In this document: positions 1 to 14,179 of the stretch, piece by piece
How the letters are laid out: each line of letters begins with the position of its first letter
Numbering within the stretch: position 1 is the stretch's first letter
Source: Baylisascaris procyonis
Lineage: Eukaryota; Nematoda; Chromadorea; Rhabditida; Ascarididae
Length of the DNA stretch: 64,000 nucleotides
Assembly: GCA_037389465.1 (NCBI GenBank)
Contig: JAZARR010000154.1
Coordinates: 3,038,001 to 3,102,000 of the forward strand
Reading direction: 5' to 3'
The notes under the pieces: model-generated
Told to the model about the DNA's origin: nothing
Databases searched by the model: none
Seen by the model: only the letters and a program-made list of their open reading frames with translations
Program-made: the position numbers and the translations under genes

Positions 1-1399
1 TGCACAATTACAGAACTGTTGCGTATAACTCATAAACAATGAAAATCATCATAAAATTCATTAAAAACATTAATATAAGTTCAATTACTATCAATTTGAA
101 ACATATCAATTGAAATAAAATTAAAACTTCTACAAAATAAAAATTTGCTTATTATAAAAAAAAAAAAAACACATCACACGTTGTGACACACAATAAGAGA
201 GCAAGCAGAACAACAGACTTCATCGTTTCGACAGACCAATGTATTGCTCACTCTGACGATATGTAACGATGGAAAATATTCTGACAGGTGAATTTAAATA
301 TTCAAACATCTTGTAAAACACTTCCGTTACCTTCCAATATTATTCATTTATCGAAATTGTTGCCCTTATTTTAGATTTCTGTACCACATGCTTCTACCCA
401 ACTCAGATAAGCACTATGAAATATATCCCATTCGTGACGGGATACAAATAAAACAAGGATAGGGCTCATCTCTTTTGGATAAGATTAACAAAATAGGATC
501 AATTTATGTTTTCTGGAATAATGCCCTTTTTGTTGGAAGAAAAAAGTGAAGTATTTCTGGGCAAAAACAACGCATGCATCCGCTTGGGGTGACCTTTCCT
601 TAGATAAGGTCAGAAAATGAAAACAATTTTTCAAGGGATTTTATTTTATTTTTTTTTTGCGCAAAAATATGAAAAGGAAAACGGTGCCATGATAAAGTCG
701 GTAGACTTTTGTTCCGAGAAAGTAGCGGTGAACATTAAAATTGGAAGGGGATAACGCACACCCGTCAAATAATCCCTATTCCCGCACACAGCTCTATAAC
801 AATCTGTCACAAATAAATAACAACATAAGCTTTTAAACATTTTTTTTTTTAGATAACACCTAATAGAAATATTTTATCTTATTATAATGATAAGCCCTAT
901 GTACTACATTACAAATATTTCACCTAAACAACGCTGCAATTCACGAATGAGGTAGACAAGAAGCAGCAATAAGAACTTCAACAATTTAAAAACTGCAATG
1001 AGAATAGAGCTGTGGTTATATGCAAGTTGATGCTAACTCATAAAGCATTGTCCTTTAATTTTTGTTTAGCACAAATATATGAGTGAAAATGAACAAAATA
1101 ATCGAAGAAACGATAATCCGATGCAAATTCTTTCAATAATTTTAATAGTAAAAGCCTGAATCAAAATCATTTTCGCATAATAAAAGCGAAAACAAACGAT
1201 GAAATGCGACCACCAGCTCTATGCCATTCAAAATATAAGTGAAAATCAGCAAATGACTAGAATAATTACACAAGCTGCATAAAGAATAAACGTCAACAAA
1301 TTTCACTCATATAACCTTTCGCTATTGAATTAATCTTTTAAGAAATCAACTCAATTGAGAGTACTAATTGAAATCAACGAAATGACTAAACGTTCGTGT
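1..1399. other. 3' flank of the ING-like gene, no gene seen
   Basis: AT-rich sequence downstream of the minus-strand PHD-finger gene. It presumably contains that gene's 3' UTR. I see no open frame with coding character, no structural RNA and no recognisable repeat beyond short A and T runs (for example near 159 and 840). No AATAAA on the minus strand lies close to the stop codon, so the cleavage site is not placed. Confidence 0.5.
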
Positions 1400-4300
1400 T
1401 TAACGAGCAAGAGAAGATTTAAGAACGTTAAATCGATCACCGCGACACATCGGACAGTACCATTTCCCCTTTGGCTTCACTTTGAGTTGTACACATTCGA
1501 AATGGAACCATTCGACAAGGCATTTCTCATTGTCACATCCAATCATCTCGCCGAATGATATCTCAAACAACCATTTATAGCAATATAAAACATTATAACA
1601 ACATATCTATTTGAATAGCCATATCTGTAGGATGTAATGACACAACATCTATTGTAGTGTCACATCAGAAAAGTATAAACAATAGAGTTTAACTTCCCCA
1701 GGTACAATGCACTCAGACACACAGGAGCTCATTCTACATCCTACCACCTCTCTTCATATCAAATTCGCATCCACAGCAACGTTGATTTTTTTTTCTTATA
1801 ACTAATGTTTGAAGGAAGGGACGTACATATTTATTCTAATAAAATGAATTCAACATGATATCTGCTAAAATGAAGTTGGTGAACGACAGAAACGCTTCAA
1901 CCTTTTGGCACGACAGTTTACTAAGGCGGGGGGGGGGAAGGGGGAGGGGAGGGAGAGAGAGGACAAAAAACGAAATTATGCGACAAGTCATGGCAATAAA
2001 AATGGAAAAATCATCATCGAAATCAGTGTAGCAGGCATCACAAACCTATCGGCTAATCCAGACGCAAAACTTGGCTCATTTTTTCGCATTCTCAAACTTT
2101 GTACTCCTTTCTCGCTTACGACCTTAGTGCTCTTCCCTCTACTCTAACAATCCCACATAACTAAAGAAAGCTTTAATGCCATCAACGTTCGGAATCAAAG
2201 GATCAAGCGCGACAGCCGCGTGATTTCTACGTCGAACCTAAGACAAAATTAAACCAAAGACCAGTGACTCCCATTTTCATGAAGATAATCGATCAACGAG
2301 AATCCTCCAGTTGTAGTATGAATATCTAATCCACAAACCTGTTCACAGAGGCAATATGTCGGCTCATCGGCAGGTACTGCAGGCGAGGCTGAAGCAATTG
2401 CAGTTGCAAGTTGCTTCTTGCGGGCCGGCTTTGCAAGTCGTCCACTTGTTCTCTTCTTCGATGAAGTATCCGTACCACAATCGGACTCCTTGCTCTTTCG
2501 TTTCGTCCGGCACGTCAACTGCACATTCTTTAAACAACAATTCTCTTCATGACAACAAATTTGCCTCTTTTTTATTTCTCCTTTCCCATTCGGCTTATCA
2601 AATAAGTGGGAGTTGCGATCGTTGATCTCTATTCCCGTTACTCCTCGTGTAATGACCTGATCTATTTTCCGAGACCAAGTCCGATAATCGTTGCTAACTG
2701 CTACATTAGAATAACATACATTAGATCCGGAAATTGTGGGTGAAGTCATATACTTACGGTTCCGGGTAAAGCACTCAGCAGCGATTACGTGCTTGCACGA
2801 AGAGCACACTCTGCGAAGGTTCTATAAACGAGAAAAAAAATGAATAAAATGAAAAAAACTATGAAAAACAAAACCTAATCGTAGAATTAAAGCGATCGGA
2901 TCGATGCTTAAAGACCGCCTAATCGGCAAAAAACTACTCCATCACACTTCACTCTCAATTGTAGGAAATAACCTACATTTTCAGGAGTGACGACAACGGC
3001 AACAGGTGTCTCCTTTTCTTTCGTCTTAACGATACATGGCGATCGTCTTTCCCTCTCCGAGCGTCGAATGTTCTCCTTTACTGTCGACGTCGCCGTCTTC
3101 TTTGTACGCACTTTCACCTTCGCGACCACCGCTTCAAGTTCATTCCATTCTTTACTTAGATATAACAATGTTTTTAATGTTGACTTATATGTGAACATAT
3201 GTAGATCAGTATCGCAGTTGAAAAATTTAGAACGAAAAAATGCCGACATTCGAAAACAATGGAGGCACTAGACACTATTCGGTCATCTTAATTAACCGTC
3301 TGATGTAGACCTATTAGTGATCTGAAATCGGGGAATGTTCGCTTCAAGGATTATCTACATTCACCAATATGCACGTAAAATTACGAAGGGCCTTAGGAAA
3401 AGGAAAAAGAAAAATACTTTCTTTCAACTGTCATAGAAGTAACTTACGCTTCTCAGGTTTCGGTTTGTTCTTCCTCCCGGTAAGAGTGTATAAATGCTTA
3501 TCGGTGGATAGCAAAGCATTTCGTTTCCAGTAGGCGATCTCCTGTGCTAAAACCAATTCCCTCTCCGCTCTATCTAGCAATCTGTTCATATCGTCAATCG
3601 ACAAATTCTGCAAAAATTGTTAAATATTCATTCAAATTCAAATCATTCAACAACCGACTCAACTCTTTTCAATAGGGCTCGTTGGACGGATGACTTTCAT
3701 GAACAGCTGAAAAACATCGCTCAATCATTTCCATTGCTTTTAATGAATACCACTTCGGACTTTCGAGTAAAATAAACTTTTTGAAGAAACAGAGGATGAG
3801 GACGGTAGACGGGGTGAAGGGGAAGGGGATGAAAAGTTGCAGAAAATGAATGAGGCTGAGCGCTTTTTATGCACACTAAACTTTTTCAGCAAGATGCCAT
3901 TTGTTAACGGCAAAATAAAAAACACAGGGCACTATGAATCACGTATCGAACAATGAAACTTTCAGAAATGGTACAAAAGCCGCAATCACTGCTCAAGAAA
4001 TGCATACAGAACCCAGATCTCACGTGAACTGAATGATGCTTATCGACCTCGCGACCTTGCGCATTGTACCTCAAGTCTCAACCGATGTTTCAACAACAAA
4101 ATACCAGATGACCCCCCGTCATTCAAAATCCTCTAAATAGTAGTCAGGGGGTTTATTCGCGCTTGTACACTAGGCTAATAAAGTGCATGCCTTTGCACAG
4201 ATGTTTCCCAAATTCTGCATTTCCTCCTCTCAATCTTAGCTAGAAAAAAAGAGATACGTTGAAGCTGACAACAACGACCCAATTGAAGTATGAGGTAGAC

Positions 4301-4674
4301 GGCAACCGAATAAATGAGCACTTCAGCACAGTTCCCATCTCCCGCCCCTCTCCAAATCACCAACGAGGCAATGCTTATGACGCAGAAAAGATTTATGGAA
4401 GATCGAACGAGTAATGATACCCAAGCCAGCTCAGGAATCGGTAGCAAAGAAACCACTCAACGCCTTCACTGATGGAAAATATGAATATTTACGTGAGTGA
4501 ATACAATGCTTTGCGCCGAAATTTGCATAAATAATGATTTAATTTTGGGGAATAAGAGGATGAAATAGAATTGCTCAAATCAGTACACACCTTATGTCGA
4601 AGCATTCTTTCAGAAGCAATTAGTTGTTGCATACACATTCGATAGGCCACATCCAAATCTAATAACGTATCCAT
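1400..4674 (-). CDS. ING-family-like PHD finger protein (six exons)
   Basis: Exons read on the minus strand: 4680-4591, 3607-3448, 3149-2977, 2821-2758, 2700-2339, 1561-1400. All splice phases agree, giving about 334 residues from the ATG at 4674. The acceptor six bases upstream of that ATG could be a trans-splice site. The last two exons encode a complete C4HC3 PHD finger: TYCLCEQ joins [11 protein letters not shown], then [19 protein letters not shown]. This is the ING-type finger. The Tyr, Ser, Met and Trp that cage trimethylated H3K4 in ING proteins are present, so nuclear histone reading is inferred. The linker before it is basic ([12 protein letters not shown]). The N-terminal exons are charged and helical but I cannot recognise an ING N-terminal domain. 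The tail after the finger is short and lacks the polybasic region of ING1/2. The acceptor at 3149 is weak. The finger is secure; exon borders of the middle are less so. Confidence 0.82.
2701..2757 (-). other. 57-nt in-frame mini-intron of the ING-like gene
   Basis: Begins GTAAGTATATG and ends CTAATGTAG on the minus strand. Length is a multiple of three and the frame stays open through it, so splicing or retention would change the protein by 19 residues without a frameshift. The excellent donor argues for a real intron. Confidence 0.55.
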
Positions 4675-4680
4675 TGGTCG

Positions 4681-6090
4681 CTGAATAAATTAATATTCAA
4701 ATACCAATCACAACTCATCAATGAAAAAAATATCGAACTGAAGCTTATTATGCGAATGAACTTAACGACTAAAGTATAAGATCCACTGTAGAGGCGCAAA
4801 TGGGCTCAACATAGCAATATCAGATGTTCTTTAATAAAATTGTTGCATATCTCTGCATAGAAATTTTTAAAGAATAAGAGAGTTCTTCTGCACAGCCAAA
4901 TTAAACACAGTGACTGGGCAACAGATTTATAAACTCATTAATGAGCAATTACGGCGAAGCCATGTACGTATGTATATGTCTGTCTGTTCGGCAGTCCGTA
5001 TGAATGTGTATGTCTGTTTGTCCCACACTTTCAACTCAAGAATCACGGAGTTTAGAATGATGAAATTTGGTGATATAATGTAACTAAACGACAGGTTGCC
5101 CTCCGTACATGTTTCGGGTTGGACTGGTATTTTTGAAATGAGCTATACACATTAAAAAATAGATTAAAAAATTTTTGCGCGCATTTTGCGCTTTCCAAGT
5201 TACCTTCTGCTGAAGATTCATAAGTGTGGTTGAGTGAACTAAATAGAAGGCATTGCTCTTATATAGTTGTTTTCTGGCAGCTATGAAACAGCTGAACGGA
5301 AATTAAAAACATATATAGTTAAATTCTCTAGAACGCTTCTACACTTGTTTATTTTTATTTTTTTCCACAGATTGGTTAATGAATTAATGATGCCGGTACG
5401 ATAAGTAATCCATGGAATTTCGTAAAGATGAAAAGGACATATCAATATACAAAACCTGGTAAAACGTTTAGTAAAGCGTTTGCCTTCACACTCACTTGAT
5501 AGATTTCATAAACCCCAAAGGCAAAAACTTCTTCCTCCTTCTTCCCATAACTAAAACAATTTTCGTTCGCAAATTTCACAGCGCGTTGAAGTGAACATCA
5601 TATCGAAAAGGACCCCCTTCCACTCCACTTTTTCGAGACCCCCTCCCCCCGAAAAATTAGCAAGCATCATATGTTCCCCGACCTATATTTTAACCCCGAA
5701 AAGAATGGTTTTTAACCCAAATCGAAGATGAGAAAAAACGCAGGCAAAAAACTCGCTCATACTCTTCTAGTTTTAATATAAAATTTCCGAATTTTGAATA
5801 CAATATTGTCCCGAAATACGGAAGTCAGTCGATGAACAACACATTTTAGTATAAATATTCCTGGTTGGGAATATAGGTTAACCAAAGCAAAATTTCAGCC
5901 TCTCGATCTGGCTCAGATTTTCATTCCATTAAAAAAAAATTGCATTTCTCTTTCACGAAATCTTTTGAAAATCTCGAATTTTTCCTCATCGTTGAGGATA
6001 AAGAATTTTGCAATTCATCGACATGAACTTTTTGCACGAAATCTTCGTGTGCGATGCTTTACTTTTGATACGAATCGATTAATTTATGAC
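4681..6090. other. Intergenic, with one TGTC-type repeat copy
   Basis: Between the ATG of the ING-like gene and the 3' end of the tentative gene at 6.1 kb. It holds a dispersed repeat copy at about 4960-5150 and a C-rich patch near 5620-5650. No coding frame is convincing here. Confidence 0.5.
4960..5150 (+). repeat. Dispersed TGTC-microsatellite element, copy A
   Basis: A short degenerate TGTATGTCTGTCTG tract is followed by TTTCAACTCAAGAATCACGG and then GATGAAATTTGGT. Downstream sequence (ATAATGTAACTAA, then AGGTTGCCCTCCGTA) resembles copy C near 26.03 kb (ATAATGTAAGCTTTAA, AGGTGGCCTCCTGTA). The shared unique sequence beyond the microsatellite shows it is a repeat family, not independent slippage. 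Confidence 0.6.
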
Positions 6091-9000
6091 TTATAATATT
6101 AGCTCTTCTATGTATTTCGACCAGTCACAGTTCCGTTCGCATATTACATATCCTCGTTGAGGTCTTTCGTCATAACAGGTTACTTCAACTTGTATTCTTC
6201 TCACATCTATTGCACTTGAAAATATGGTCGTATTCAGCGTCGTAAAAACTGGAAAATTATTTTGGTTTACTGCAACAATTTGGCTTTTTTTTGCAAACAA
6301 GAAACGGTTTAAAAGCTTGGATTTCTTCCAACAAGTTTAGAGCTTTGATACCTCGCTAAGATCAAATTTCTTCGTTCGATCCTCGCCCCCCCCCCCCAAA
6401 AAAAAAAAACAGTCATCGAAAAAGATAGGCAATTTCCCTCAGCTCAACCCCGAAAAAGCCTTCCACTAGACAGTCGTTTACTCCTAAATCCTACCTCATC
6501 GTCAACCATAATGGATGCTACAACTGCTGCATTTAGCAGTTGCAACTTTCCACTTTTGCAACTTGAAATTAGAATGTAATAATACGCTTGCACGAGTGTA
6601 TCCACACCTGTACAGGTAACTATATTTTTCAAAAGTTGCACAATATGCCTTAAAAGGCTGCAAGAATAGTTAATCAATTAATGTAGTAGAATAAGAGTCA
6701 GATTTAAAGCTCAAAATATTATCAATGTATTGCTTCCATAATTTTATCCATCCCAATAATAAAATTTTATAGCATTGGTTATATTTAGGCTTCATTGCGA
6801 TGGTTGTGGAAAAAAAAATTCAAAAGCAGATTTCTCTCAATTTTATGCAGCTAATCGATTTGTACTCGAACATTTCATCTTAAAGCAATATGACCAGGAA
6901 AACTGATGTCCACAGACATCAGCGGATGGTCGATACATATTTTGGAAGCATGTTGCAATCCAAATATATAGGCTGATGCCACTACAAGCTGATGCCATAT
7001 TATGTCCCAAAATTGGCGAAAAATTCTATGCAACATGAACATAAGAAAGCACCTTCAAATATTCGTCGATGGGTACATATTGTTGCAAACAATTTTCAAT
7101 CGCTTTTAATGAAATATTCGACATCGAGGTGCCTTCAAGCGACGGCTCGTGCTCCATCGCACCTATCACACACATCAACGATTCACGGAATCCCCCTGCA
7201 ACACAACGGCGATCCTCGAATAAATTTGGAGGGAATTCGATCAGCCGCAACCAAAATGACATTCTTTGCAACTAAATCATGCTACCTAGTGGTGTGAGCA
7301 TGAGTTGCAGTTATTATGTATCACCGAAGCAAATTAATTCACACTGAGTGAATTCACACTCTGCATCTCTCTACCTACTATTCAATGTTTCCAATTCGGC
7401 AGTCCCGAGACCACAGGATGAGAGGTACGAGCAAATCCGACATCAGTCGTGGTGGCGAATGACGCCGTATGGAATCCACGACATTACAGAGATAAGCTAA
7501 ACTTAAATCCAATCCCGTTCCCCACAGCAATTAGAACCACGGCCGATTTGGTTCTCAGTAGCTTTTATGATAAACCAAACACCGTATCACCATCTTAAGA
7601 TGACCTCCTTTACCAACATCCATGTTGACTCATCAACTATGGAAAGTTCCGGGCACTCTCGGGTAACCAAAAACTAATTTTAAAAGTGCTTGCATCTTCA
7701 TTCTACAACGATCGAAAAGAAGAAAAACTACAGAAGATGTGCGAGATCATTTAGATCAGGTAAAACGCCAAATAACTGTTAAGCTCATTATAAAATATTG
7801 CGCCTATTTTATTAATGACCGGTTTTATTATATTATTTGCTGGCAATTTATAAAACCGGTTGGTCTGTGGGTGGGTACATCGTGGCAACTGCTCTGGAAT
7901 GTTCCGCTACTTATTCAGGAAGCAAAGCACATTTTAGGCGTCTCCGAAATTTTGAAAAGCGTTATGATGAACAGTTTGAAGGCGGTTACAGTTACACCGC
8001 TAGATACGCCGCTTCAGAAAGCATCTATGGGAAAGCACAGAAAAGAGGTGAGAAGAGGGGGGAGGAAGAGGAGGTGACGTACATATTAGTCTGGCTAAAA
8101 TATGTAGACTACGAGGGGCATTAATTCTGGGAAGTTTTGAGGTACCATCCCTCCTTGCAAAACCAAAACTCCCGATGCGCTATTGATCCGTTTACCTGAA
8201 ACACCGAATGAATATGTGGTTTTAAGTATACCTCGCCTAGCCTTAATCCACATTTTATAAAACACTAAACCGAAAGAAAAACCGGGAAGCGTAGTGATCG
8301 CATAAACTCGACTGAAATGAAGGATTCTGTAGGTTTCGACGGAATTTTTTACCGTTTCGAAGATATATAAATGGTTGGTTTTATTACACTTCAATTACAG
8401 GATTCTCTTTCCTCTCGTCCTGAACTCATATAAGGTTCCCAGTTGCATGCAGTACTATATGCACTGATATCTTAGCCAGTTTTTCTTGCTGGATGATTTC
8501 AAAAGTTGTCTATCCCTAAATCTGAAAGAAAAAAGAGTTGTGCAAGTCGCAATTACCTTATTCCTCACCAAAATTTCGATGAAAAGTGTGGATGTAAAAT
8601 TTAATGCTATTTCGGCTTAACGTTAAGAAATGAAAGCGAAATAGAGAGGATAGATAAGAGTAAGGGTTATATGATAACCCACTAAGATCTGAGAACAACA
8701 ACCATCAATGAAATCCAGAAAATTACGACATGCAAATGGACCGGATCGATGAGCGAGCGCAAGTTTGCTAGAGGAAGATTTGAAACCTATACATTTGTGC
8801 TAGCTGCCACAAGCAATGAAGCATCAGGCTTCCGTAATATGGCTTTTAGTGCAACGACTATTAAAAATCTATGCTGAAACCGCAATCATAAAAGCAATAA
8901 CGGTAACAAAGGTAGGGGACAGGTGATCAAAGAAAATTAATGAATGAGATAGGTGGTCGAAAAAAAACGAACAAATACAACGACATAACGATGCTATACA

Positions 9001-11269
9001 AAACGAAAATGTTACGGATAATATAAGCATTCACCTGCGAAAGCTGTTATTAAGTAAAACTCTGGATTCATTTCAAGTACACATTCCTAAACCTCTAATT
9101 CCTAAACACTACTCAAAACAAACAGAAATAATGTTCATACATACGATTAGGCAATTCAAACAACCAATGATTTATTTAAAAACATACATCCCTCTTAATA
9201 AACTTATAAACATATCGCTATATATATATATATATATATACTGGTTACTCTGAATCATTATTGTTCTCTATCTGTTCAAGAAACTGCACGTTAATCCCAA
9301 CTAAAATAAACTTTGAAAACACACCCTACGTAAAGACGATTGGATCTACCCACAGAACATGTAACATCAGCAACACTCATCGCCATCACAAACAAAACCC
9401 ACGCCAATTGATGCTTTATATGCTGTAATTGTCGCGCTATTCTCGCAACGAAAATGTGGGAAATTTGAAAATATCCTTTATTGCCAATACGTGTGGACGC
9501 CTCAAAGTCACGTAGATAAAATTCATTCAGTTGCTTTTCATCACTATTACCGTCTGAAATATTTTTCGATATAAAAGTTTTTAGCTCCAATCGGTGCCAA
9601 TATTGCAGTATATTGCTCCACTATGATATCACACTGTAATGCAAACATTGCTGGGCAGAGAAACGATTGCTTTTGCACCCTTCGACAAACGATGTGCCAG
9701 TATTTTTTGAAACTATAACGCCCAGGAAATTTATTCAAGGATTAATGATAGATTCATACAAGGCGCACTTAAAAAATGCTCGAAATTGTTGCAGTTAAAC
9801 TTTTCCGTCGAAGTATACCATATGGTTCATATTAGTTTCTTGCATGAATACCTTCTAGATTAGAAGATGAGGTTCTACCTACTATGGATACTTTTCTCGC
9901 GAACTTTTTATTATAATCGACTCTAAACTTCGTTCAGGGTACGGTATCCCACTGTTACTGAAAATCCGTCCAAAATTGCAAACTGTGTTCACCGTAGTTC
10001 GCAGCACAGATATGTATGTATTGAACGTTTTTGAAATATGTTCGGCATGTGTTGCCAACCGATTTTGGAATACTGTACTCCTGTGGTCCCTCTACATGGA
10101 TTCTGATATAAGACTACTAGGGAATGTCGAGAAACGCTTCACCCATATTGCTTTTCTCAAAGTCTAACGTGGCCCGTACAAACCAAATTATACTACCCAG
10201 CTAAAAAAAACTTTAATTTGGAATTACTGGAATATTGTTTGCTAAAGGTTGTTCGATTTTTTTGTTATAAAATTGTGTTTGGCACTGTCCTCAGAAATAT
10301 TTCAATTTACCCCTCCACAAAGTCAACGGGGCATCATTCAGTCCGTCAAAAAATGTTGCAGCATTTACAGCTTTTTGCCTATTTTCAGGTTTTATTTCGT
10401 ACAAACCTGAAATATGCTTCATGCCGATATCGTTAATGCACTCACCAATTCATCTTTTGAACTACGATTGAGTGGTTTCGATCTTCATTAGTACTGCTCT
10501 AACTTATCGAAATGTCTATTCATCTCGATTATTGCCTTATGAATGTTGTGATTTTATCTTCGTTTTGTTGTTTCTTTTTTTTTCCCACTTTGAATTATTG
10601 AGAAAAACCAAAGAAATTATCAGTAGTAGAGCTTATTGGGAGATTGTTTTACAAGGATTTCGAGTGGGATAAACACAAGCAAAATGAGCAGAATAGCAAT
10701 AGGGATGTTATAAAGAAAAATTTGAAAAATATTTAAATTCCTGAATATTCAATAACTAAAATATTCAAAAATTTTTCGAATTCTTGAAATACGTTGAGAT
10801 AAGGAATGATATTTCTCAATTTATTTAATGCAACACTTTAATGGATGCCGAGATTGCCGTTCATAGTTTATTGCATTGGAGGCAGCAAATATCTTATTCT
10901 TCTCTATCACTATTTTTAAACTTCGACTACCTGTAGCAAATTTCACATTTGCCGATATAACGTTAAAGGATTTTCATATTTAATGATTTTATAATTTTAG
11001 TAATGTTAAGAAAAAAAGCAATTTCTACTTTTTCCGATCTTTAACTGTCGAACTCTACGACTAGGACTGCGGGACACTTTGATTCTGAATTTTCGAGCAA
11101 GGAATTTCGATTGTTTGACATCCATGAACACTTTATAACCGGCGCAAGATACAGGCATCGTGTCCAAAATTTGGTTGTGCATTGGGACTAATCTTGAAGC
11201 ACAATAATTAATGCTTTCGCTCGTTGCTGGGAAAAGATAGAGGAGACATGGAGAGGTTTCTATCGCCAT
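6091..11269 (-). CDS. Tentative multi-exon gene, function unknown
   Basis: Candidate exons on the minus strand: 11269-11029, 9553-9325, 8311-8232, 7195-7053, 6988-6918, 6657-6482, 6248-6091 (stop). All junction phases match and the sum is 366 codons. Several borders are canonical: TTTCAG at 9553 and 8311, TTGCAG at 7195, CTTGCAG at 6657, TTTTCCAG at 6248, and donor GTAAAC after 6482. The donor after 6918 (GTCTGT) is weak. The predicted protein has a hydrophobic helix in exon two (AWVLFVMAM), another across exon three (LPGFSFGLVF) and a helical stretch in exon six (LLRHIVQLLKNIV). The C-terminal exon is cysteine-containing (VEVTCYDERPQRGYVICERN). I recognise no family. Exons at 7195, 6657 and 6248 look most genuine; the whole chain could be partly chance because I chose sites to fit. 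Confidence 0.33.
7739..8063 (+). other. Open frame with a membrane-like segment, coding status unclear
   Basis: Opposite strand, inside the third intron of the tentative minus-strand gene. The frame reads through VGLWVGTSWQLLWNVPLLIQ and reaches a possible donor (AAAGAG followed by GTGAGA). The segment loosely resembles the transmembrane region of the mitochondrial import receptor TOM22 (LWxGTS followed by a proline), but the acidic N-terminus expected upstream is not visible. A second plus-strand frame is also open here, so chance is likely. Confidence 0.15.
9219..9240. repeat. (TA)n microsatellite
   Basis: About 11 uninterrupted TA units inside an intron of the tentative gene at 6.1-11.3 kb. 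Confidence 0.9.
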
Positions 11270-11272
11270 TAC

Positions 11273-13628
<2,356 letters not shown>

Positions 13629-14151
13629 ACATGTGTATATAATGTTCATCTTTTTCTGTGTTTATTTATTTATTTGTTTGTTTACATAATGTTTTATGCG
13701 TTATCTCGCCACTCTATTATTCAGTCTTTTCAAGTCATCAAGTGGTGTGGTATTTAAATGCAACTCTCGGTTTGTTTATTGCAATAAAACCTTATTCATT
13801 CGTTTAGCTAGCTATATATCCCTTTTTTCTACATTTAAAAATCATCTATTTCCAATCAGTTTTGATGTTCCTTTGCAAAGCTCACTATTGCAATTCCGTT
13901 TTGTTGCATATATTTATGTGTCTTTCTGCCTCTTCGATATTTCCAACTCGACAATTGAAGTTTAGAAGTAACGAAATTTGATAGAGGTCAAATCATAGAA
14001 AAACGAATCTTTTATGGAAGGTTTCTATAGGCGATCACATTATTTAAAATATGAGAACATTATTCCATATTTTTATTTTGTATTATTGGTGGTCTGTGAA
14101 ATATTTTACATTTTTGTTGATTCGTCATTAGTCACGTGAAAGGATGTAAGA

Positions 14152-14179
14152 GTGTATCGTGCCAGTACGGTTGGCACGC
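14152..14179 (+). repeat. Dispersed palindromic element, copy 1
   Basis: GTGTATCGTGCCAGTACGG then TTGGCACGC. The arms GTGCCA and TGGCAC flank a short loop. It shares TATCGTGCCA with the copies near 24.67 and 26.29 kb. Confidence 0.6.

Noticed and set aside
6355..6400. GTTCGATCC resembling a tRNA B-box before a C-run
   Set aside because: No A-box, acceptor stem or cloverleaf upstream. I found no tRNA or rRNA gene in the window by eye.
7053..7131. Resemblance of SLKAIENCLQQYVPIDE to the N-terminus of beta-ureidopropionase
   Set aside because: Short helical similarity only; none of the nitrilase catalytic blocks appears in the downstream exons.
8107..8140. CTACGAGGGGCATTAATTCT resembling a mariner terminal repeat
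   Set aside because: No matching inverted end or transposase nearby; a single short motif is not enough.
10700..10800. Dense ATTCAATAA/TTGAATAT inverted stretches
   Set aside because: Expected frequency in very AT-rich DNA; no sharp arms or duplications.
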